The notes beneath the pieces were generated by a model that ran no database searches, was not told the DNA's origin, and saw nothing but the letters and a program-made list of their open reading frames with translations. From positions 1 to 5,920 of the forward strand of contig JAACTI010000247.1 in NCBI GenBank assembly GCA_009993495.1: 5,920 nt of DNA, read 5' to 3'. Origin of the DNA: Deltaproteobacteria bacterium. Lineage in GTDB: Bacteria; Desulfobacterota; Desulfuromonadia; Desulfuromonadales; Geopsychrobacteraceae. The position numbers and the translations under genes are program-made. Below are positions 1 through 3,599 of the stretch, in pieces. Position 1 is the stretch's first letter. The number at the start of each line of letters is the position of its first letter.

Positions 1-339
1 GAAGAGATGCAGCCCCTGCTGGATGAAGCGGCCGCCATCAAGGCGGAGGTGGTGGACCTGAAGGAACAGCTCAAGCGGCTGAAGAAAGAGAAGGCCGACA
101 AAGCAGGGCTGAATGCGGTGGATGGTTAGATCCGTGAAAAGGAAAAGGCCGCCAGGGATCTGGAGACCAAGGCCGCCGACATCGCCGCCGCCGTGTTTGA
201 CCTGAAAGCGGTCAACCCCAATGCCGTCACCAAGGTGGATGACCGCACCCCGCAGCAGATCATCGGCAACATCGAGCAGCAGGGCCGGATTGTCTCCGAG
301 GCGCTGGGCAGGCTGGCAAAGCTGTTGGCTTCAGAGTGA
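1..339 (+). pseudogene. hsdM: Type I restriction-modification N6-adenine methylase (HsdM), C-terminal end, interrupted by in-frame amber codon
   Basis: The frame enters from the left edge and reads 42 codons of a charged, Lys/Glu/Leu-rich helical segment (LKEQLKRLKKEK), then meets TAG at 127-129. The same frame then runs 69 more codons to TGA at 337-339. The tail after the TAG contains VFDLKAVNPNAV, DDRTPQQIIGNI and GRIVSEALGRL, which I recognise from memory as the C-terminal tail of large type I modification methylases. The catalytic domain (NPPY motif, SAM pocket) lies outside the window. In type I enzymes the M subunit methylates adenine in the target site and assembles with HsdS, and the helical C-terminus usually takes part in that assembly. 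A CAG to TAG change (Gln to stop) would explain the lesion. The truncated product would lack about 70 residues. Readthrough, suppression or sequencing error are alternatives. Family call fairly confident; loss of function is inference. Confidence 0.75.
127..129 (+). other. In-frame TAG (amber) codon inside the hsdM tail
   Basis: GGT TAG ATC lies in frame with both the upstream coiled-coil-like segment and the conserved downstream tail ending at 339. The downstream codons keep normal coding character, so the stop is recent, suppressed or an error. No nearby in-frame ATG/GTG with a ribosome binding site is obvious for restarting translation of the tail. Confidence 0.85.
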
Positions 340-346
340 GCTGGAT

Positions 347-445
347 ATGAACGTGATTTTGCCTAAAGGCGTTATCGGTAAGCACAAAAGTGCCGGGCAC
401 CGTGGACGGCATGGCACTAAAGACAGGAAGGAAGCATTATGCTGA
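347..445 (+). CDS. Possible small basic ORF (32 codons), doubtful
   Basis: An ATG at 347, 7 bases after the hsdM TGA, opens a 32-codon frame ending at TGA 443-445, which overlaps the start of the ATPase gene. The peptide is basic and rich in Gly, His and Lys (AGHRGRHGTKDRK) and I recognise no family. There is no good ribosome binding site upstream of 347. The frame may only be leader sequence, a translational-coupling leader peptide, or the remnant of a gene broken when the cassette arrived. Low confidence that it is translated. Confidence 0.15.
   Translation: MNVILPKGVIGKHKSAGHRGRHGTKDRKEALC
425..432 (+). promoter_or_regulatory. Strong Shine-Dalgarno for the ATPase gene
   Basis: AGGAAGGA lies 6 bases before the ATG at 439. 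It is the best ribosome binding site in the window and fixes the start of the ATPase. It suggests this gene is the translational entry point of the cassette, with the following genes started by overlap coupling. Confidence 0.7.
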
Positions 446-1842
446 AACACTTACGAATACAAAACTTCAAGGGCTGGAAGGATACCGGCACCATTCGCAT
501 GGCTCCCATCTCCCTGTTTTTTGGTGCTAACAGCTCGGGGAAATCCAGTATTGGCCAGTTTCTGATGATGTTGAAGCAGACCGTGGAGTCACCGGACAGA
601 AAGGCGGTTTTCTACCCGGGCGGCAAGAACTCGGCGGTTCAGCTTGGATCCTATCAGGAGATGGTCTTTCACCGCGATCCGGAAAACAAGATCACCTTTG
701 ACTATCGGTGGTCGTTGCCGGAAATACTGAAGTTCAAAGACCCGGTGACCGGCCAGACCTTTTCCGGAGATAACCTCTCTTTTCATGCCGAGGTCGGTTT
801 AGGGGATAAGGACCAGCACACTCTGGTGCTTGATCAACTGAAATACGAACTTCTTGAAGAAGATGAATCCAGACTGTCCATCGGCATGGAGCGGAAATCA
901 GATTCCAAATCCGACTACAAAGTCGATGCGACCAATTACACGCTGAAACGCAAGCAGGGGCGGGTCTGGTATCCCGGCGCACCGGTCCGGTTTTACGGTT
1001 TTCCTGATGAGGTGGTTGCTTATCACCAGAACGCGGATTTCGTTCAGGCATTGAATCTGCGTCATGAAAAGCTGTACCGATCACTCTGTTACCTTGGCCC
1101 TCTGCGCACCAAGGCGGAGCGTCTGTATTCATGGACCGGCATGGAGCCTGAAAGTGTCGGCTATGCGGGGGAAAATACCGTCGCGGCGATTCTCGCGGCG
1201 CGAAATCGGAAAATCAGCCTGGGTTACAAACGGCCAGCCAAACCATTTGAGGAGATCATTGCCCTCAAGCTCAAGGAAATGGGCCTGATCGAGGAATTCA
1301 AGGTCAACCCGATATCGGAGCAGCGGCAGGAGTACGAGGTCAAGATCCGCACCAAGGGATCAAGGGACTGGGTCGATCTCCCTGACGTCGGTTTTGGCAT
1401 ATCGCAGGTGCTGCCGGTTCTGGTGCAGTGCTTCTATGCGCCTGCCGGGTCGATCATTCTTATGGAACAGCCGGAGATTCACCTGCACCCGAATGCGCAA
1501 TCGGCGCTGGCCGATGTAATGATCGATGTTATCAACTCTCGGGAAAACGGTGCAGACAGGGATATCCAGCTGGTTATCGAAACCCACTCGGAACATTTCC
1601 TGCGTCGTCTGCAGCGCCGTATCGCCGAAGATGCCGTCCCGCAGGGAAAAGTATCGGCCTATTTCGCCAATATCGCCAAAACGCCCGCGACCCTGGAGCC
1701 GTTGCAAATCGATATCTTCGGCAACATCCAGAATTGGCCGGAGAACTTCTTCGGTGATGAAATGGGCGACATCACCGAGCAAGCCAAGGCTGCCATGAAG
1801 AAGAGGATGCAGAAAACCGAAAAGCCGGAGGGCTCCGAATGA
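439..1842 (+). CDS. AAA/ABC-type (RecF/OLD-like) ATPase with DUF3696-type C-terminus
   Basis: A 467-residue cytoplasmic P-loop ATPase of the AAA_15/AAA_21 (SMC/RecF-like) kind. It opens with the typical MLKHLRIQNFKGW strand. Walker A is GANSSGKSS at residues 29-37 (Lys35). An ABC-signature-like segment, DVGFGISQ, lies at 316-323. Walker B is IILMEQPEIHLHP around 339-351, and the switch His is in ETHSEHFLRRL at 381-391 (His383). The C-terminus has FGNIQNWPENFF (427-438), the hallmark I associate with DUF3696. The central region (about 60-300) is family-specific and probably a coiled or lid insertion. Such ATPases in defence loci usually act as dimeric sensors or regulators of a partner nuclease. 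The ATG is fixed by the ribosome binding site at 425-432. The stop overlaps the next ATG by 4 bases (ATGA), implying tight co-translation with the PIN-like protein. All ATPase motifs look intact. The trigger it senses is unknown. Confidence 0.88.
   Translation: MLKHLRIQNFKGWKDTGTIRMAPISLFFGANSSGKSSIGQFLMMLKQTVESPDRKAVFYPGGKNSAVQLGSYQEMVFHRDPENKITFDYRWSLPEILKFKDPVTGQTFSGDNLSFHAEVGLGDKDQHTLVLDQLKYELLEEDESRLSIGMERKSDSKSDYKVDATNYTLKRKQGRVWYPGAPVRFYGFPDEVVAYHQNADFVQALNLRHEKLYRSLCYLGPLRTKAERLYSWTGMEPESVGYAGENTVAAILAARNRKISLGYKRPAKPFEEIIALKLKEMGLIEEFKVNPISEQRQEYEVKIRTKGSRDWVDLPDVGFGISQVLPVLVQCFYAPAGSIILMEQPEIHLHPNAQSALADVMIDVINSRENGADRDIQLVIETHSEHFLRRLQRRIAEDAVPQGKVSAYFANIAKTPATLEPLQIDIFGNIQNWPENFFGDEMGDITEQAKAAMKKRMQKTEKPEGSE
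1827..1831 (+). promoter_or_regulatory. Shine-Dalgarno for the PIN-like gene inside the ATPase 3' end
   Basis: GGAGG lies 7 bases before the ATG at 1839, within the last codons of the ATPase gene. It supports efficient, coupled translation of the nuclease-like partner from the same message. Confidence 0.55.
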
Positions 1843-2369
1843 GCCTGCCAAAGAAATGCCTGGTGGATACCAATGTGCCGAAGACGGCCAATCTCGCCAC
1901 CCAGCCGGACTCGGGCTCTGATGTATCCGATGCCTGCGTGCTGGCCTGCGTCGAGGCGGTTGAGCATGTCATCAACAAGCGTGGCCTGATTATCGATACG
2001 AGGGATGAAATCTTCAACGAGTACCGGCAACAGCTCTCCATGAAGGGACAACCTGGTATTGGCGATGCTTTCATGAAATGGGTGAACGATCATCGTCATA
2101 ATCCCGAATATTGCGACAGAGTGACCATCACCAAAACCGGCGATTCATACAATGAGTTTCCCGTGCATGACGGACTGGATGATTTCGATAAGTCAGACCG
2201 CAAGTTTGTCGCAGCAGCCAATGCCCACGTGGAGAAGCCGCCGATATTGCAGGCCACCGACAGCAAGTGGTGGGGATGGAAGGATGCCCTGTCTGAGGTT
2301 GGGATTACCGTTCAGTTCCTTTGCCCGAAATACGTCGAAGCTAAATATGCCGAGAAGATGGGGACGTGA
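1839..2369 (+). CDS. PIN-like domain protein, probable metal-dependent nuclease effector
   Basis: A single-domain 176-residue protein with the acidic layout of a PIN fold. It has LVDTNV at 8-13 (Asp10), IIDTRDEIFNEY at 51-62 (Glu57/Glu61), FDKSDRKFVAAA at 116-127 (Asp117/Asp120) and ATDSKWW at 139-145 (Asp141), followed by the strand GITVQFLCP. In PIN nucleases such acids bind Mg/Mn and cut RNA (sometimes DNA), leaving 5'-phosphate and 3'-OH. It is longer than VapC toxins (about 130 residues) and lacks a VapB-type antitoxin next to it. The ATPase encoded just upstream is the likely control partner. The start ATG overlaps the ATPase stop (ATGA), and its own stop overlaps the ligase GTG start (GTGA). 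Fold assignment is from motifs. Nuclease activity, substrate and toxicity are inferred. Confidence 0.75.
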   Translation: MSLPKKCLVDTNVPKTANLATQPDSGSDVSDACVLACVEAVEHVINKRGLIIDTRDEIFNEYRQQLSMKGQPGIGDAFMKWVNDHRHNPEYCDRVTITKTGDSYNEFPVHDGLDDFDKSDRKFVAAANAHVEKPPILQATDSKWWGWKDALSEVGITVQFLCPKYVEAKYAEKMGT

Positions 2370-3052
2370 AAGAGGACTTTTTCAAATTTCCCTCGACCCC
2401 TCATCTGGCGACCATGCCGGGGGTTGATATCAGGGGCGATAAGGTTCTGACGGAATCAGAACGTAATGCATTCCTGACGCATAAGGTGACGGTAGAAGAA
2501 AAAGTGGACGGCGCAAACCTGGGGCTCTCGTTTGATGCGAATGGGAATATCCGCGCCCAGAACAGGGGGGCTTATTTGCATCTGCCCGGCTCGGGACAGT
2601 GGAAAAAACTCGGTGAATGGTTGGCGCTCCACACCGATACGCTGTTCGAGCATCTCTCTGATCGGTACATCCTGTTTGGCGAATGGTGTTATGCCCAGCA
2701 TTCGATTTTTTATGATCGTTTGCCCGACTGGTTTCTTGCCTTTGATATTTATGACCGAGAGGCAGGTCGCTTTCTGAACAAGGCGCGCCGGGATCGGCTA
2801 TTAGGTGAGATGCATATCTTCAAGGTGCCAGACATTGCACGCGGGCGGTTTACCTATTCCGAGATTCAAAAACTCTTATCGCAATCAAAGCTGACCAATC
2901 AGCCTGCTGAAGGGATTTATCTGCGAATTGATCACGGTGCCTGGCTTGAACAACGGGCCAAACTTGTTCGCCCCGCATTTATCCAGGCGGTCGAGCAGCA
3001 CTGGTCGCGTTCCGCCATCAGGCCGAATCGGCTAACACATGGTGTTCCATGA
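2366..3052 (+). CDS. ATP-dependent RNA ligase family protein (Rnl2-like nucleotidyltransferase)
   Basis: A 228-residue covalent nucleotidyltransferase of the RNA_ligase family with the full motif set in order. Motif I is EKVDG, with the adenylated Lys46. QNRG with Arg67 follows. Motif III is LFGEW at 103-107, motif IIIa WFLAFDIYD at 122-130, motif IV AEGIYLRI at 181-188, and motif V RAKLVRP at 197-203 (Lys199). These enzymes take AMP from ATP onto Lys, pass it to an RNA 5'-phosphate and seal it to a 3'-OH. The C-terminal HWSR segment is shared, as I recall, by bacterial relatives, which are compact and lack a large C-terminal domain. The start is GTG at 2366, overlapping the PIN gene stop, with a weak ribosome binding site, so translation is probably coupled. 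No polynucleotide kinase/phosphatase is adjacent, which fits substrates that already carry 5'-P/3'-OH ends. Activity on RNA is predicted; physiological substrate unknown. Confidence 0.88.
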   Translation: MKEDFFKFPSTPHLATMPGVDIRGDKVLTESERNAFLTHKVTVEEKVDGANLGLSFDANGNIRAQNRGAYLHLPGSGQWKKLGEWLALHTDTLFEHLSDRYILFGEWCYAQHSIFYDRLPDWFLAFDIYDREAGRFLNKARRDRLLGEMHIFKVPDIARGRFTYSEIQKLLSQSKLTNQPAEGIYLRIDHGAWLEQRAKLVRPAFIQAVEQHWSRSAIRPNRLTHGVP

Positions 3053-3570
3053 AAAAATCGATCAAGAAAAAACCGACCTGGACCGATCTCAAGCTCCAGC
3101 TTACCGACCTCGACCGTCCGGCGCTGTTGGCCCTGATTCAGGATCTGTACGCCGCCAGCAAGAGCAATCAGGCTTTTCTCCATGCCCGCTTCGCTCTGGG
3201 TGAGGATGTGCTCGAACCGTACAAGACAACCATCGACCGCTGGATTTGTCCGGATGTGATGCGCAATCAGGATATCTCAGTTGCCAAGGCCAAGAAGGCG
3301 ATCTCCGATTACAAGAAAGCCATCGGGCGTCCGGAAGGGCTGGCGGAACTGACGGTGTTCTATTGCGAATCCTGCATGAACCTGCTCGGTTTCTGTGGCA
3401 TGGATGATGAGGGCTATTTCAACGCATTGGTGCGCATGTTCGAGCAGGCGCTAAAGGCAATTGCGGCGCTTGAGCAAGCCAGCAGGAAGACTTTGTTGAG
3501 CGGCTTGAACCTGTCCGGAGTGAAGGCCACAACTGGGGCTGGGACGTTGGTGATGACATGGACGATCTGA
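3049..3570 (+). CDS. DUF6155-like protein, C-terminus apparently frameshifted
   Basis: A small helical protein of 173 residues as read. It starts at an ATG that overlaps the ligase stop (ATGA). It has a basic N-terminus, then DRPALLALIQDLYAAS (22-37), SVAKAKKAISDYKKA (77-91), LTVFYCESCM (101-110) and GYFNALVRMFEQALK (122-136). This pattern resembles what I recall of DUF6155 proteins, whose function is unknown. From about residue 142 the reading frame turns into low-complexity sequence (TTGAGTLVMTWTI) that does not look like a natural end. The -1 frame instead gives a convincing acidic tail to 3599, so a one-base loss near 3471-3490 is likely and the intact protein would be about 183 residues. 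No transmembrane segment or signal peptide. Its role beside the RNA ligase is unknown. Family assignment is tentative. Confidence 0.6.
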   Translation: MKKSIKKKPTWTDLKLQLTDLDRPALLALIQDLYAASKSNQAFLHARFALGEDVLEPYKTTIDRWICPDVMRNQDISVAKAKKAISDYKKAIGRPEGLAELTVFYCESCMNLLGFCGMDDEGYFNALVRMFEQALKAIAALEQASRKTLLSGLNLSGVKATTGAGTLVMTWTI

Positions 3571-3599
3571 TGGCGGAGTATGGATTTGCCGAAGAGTGA
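3474..3599 (+). other. Natural-looking C-terminal tail of the DUF6155-like gene in the -1 frame
   Basis: The -1 frame opens after a TGA at 3471-3473 and reads 41 codons to TGA at 3597-3599. It includes EDFVERLEPVRSEGHNW and GWDVGDDMDDLMAEYG, an acidic, aromatic-rich ending typical of a folded protein terminus. The longer frame gives an implausible tail over the same bases. Frame crossover must fall between about 3474 and 3490. I see no classic X XXY YYZ slippery heptamer there, so a mutation or sequencing error is likelier than programmed frameshifting. The tail overlaps the start of the primase-helicase gene by 20 bases. Confidence 0.65.

Noticed and set aside
221..346. Upstream part of a + strand frame (221-445) beginning inside the hsdM tail
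   Set aside because: It overlaps the conserved hsdM C-terminal tail in another frame and has a Ser/Arg-rich composition typical of a shadow frame. Only the part from 347 was kept, as a doubtful small ORF.
359..387. Possible sigma70 promoter (TTGCCT plus a downstream AT-richer stretch) in the hsdM-ATPase spacer
   Set aside because: No acceptable -10 box at a 16-18 base spacing; the genes are more simply read as one transcript from upstream.
1360..1851. 163-codon open frame on the minus strand
   Set aside because: It is antisense to the Walker B and DUF3696 part of the ATPase, with no motif or ribosome binding site.
1839..2369. VapC toxin of a VapBC pair
   Set aside because: The protein is longer than typical VapC, its partner gene is a large ATPase, and no small DNA-binding antitoxin gene is present beside it.
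3460..3495. Programmed -1 frameshift in the DUF6155-like gene
   Set aside because: No slippery heptamer or clear downstream stem was seen in the crossover interval; a one-base deletion or sequencing error explains it better.
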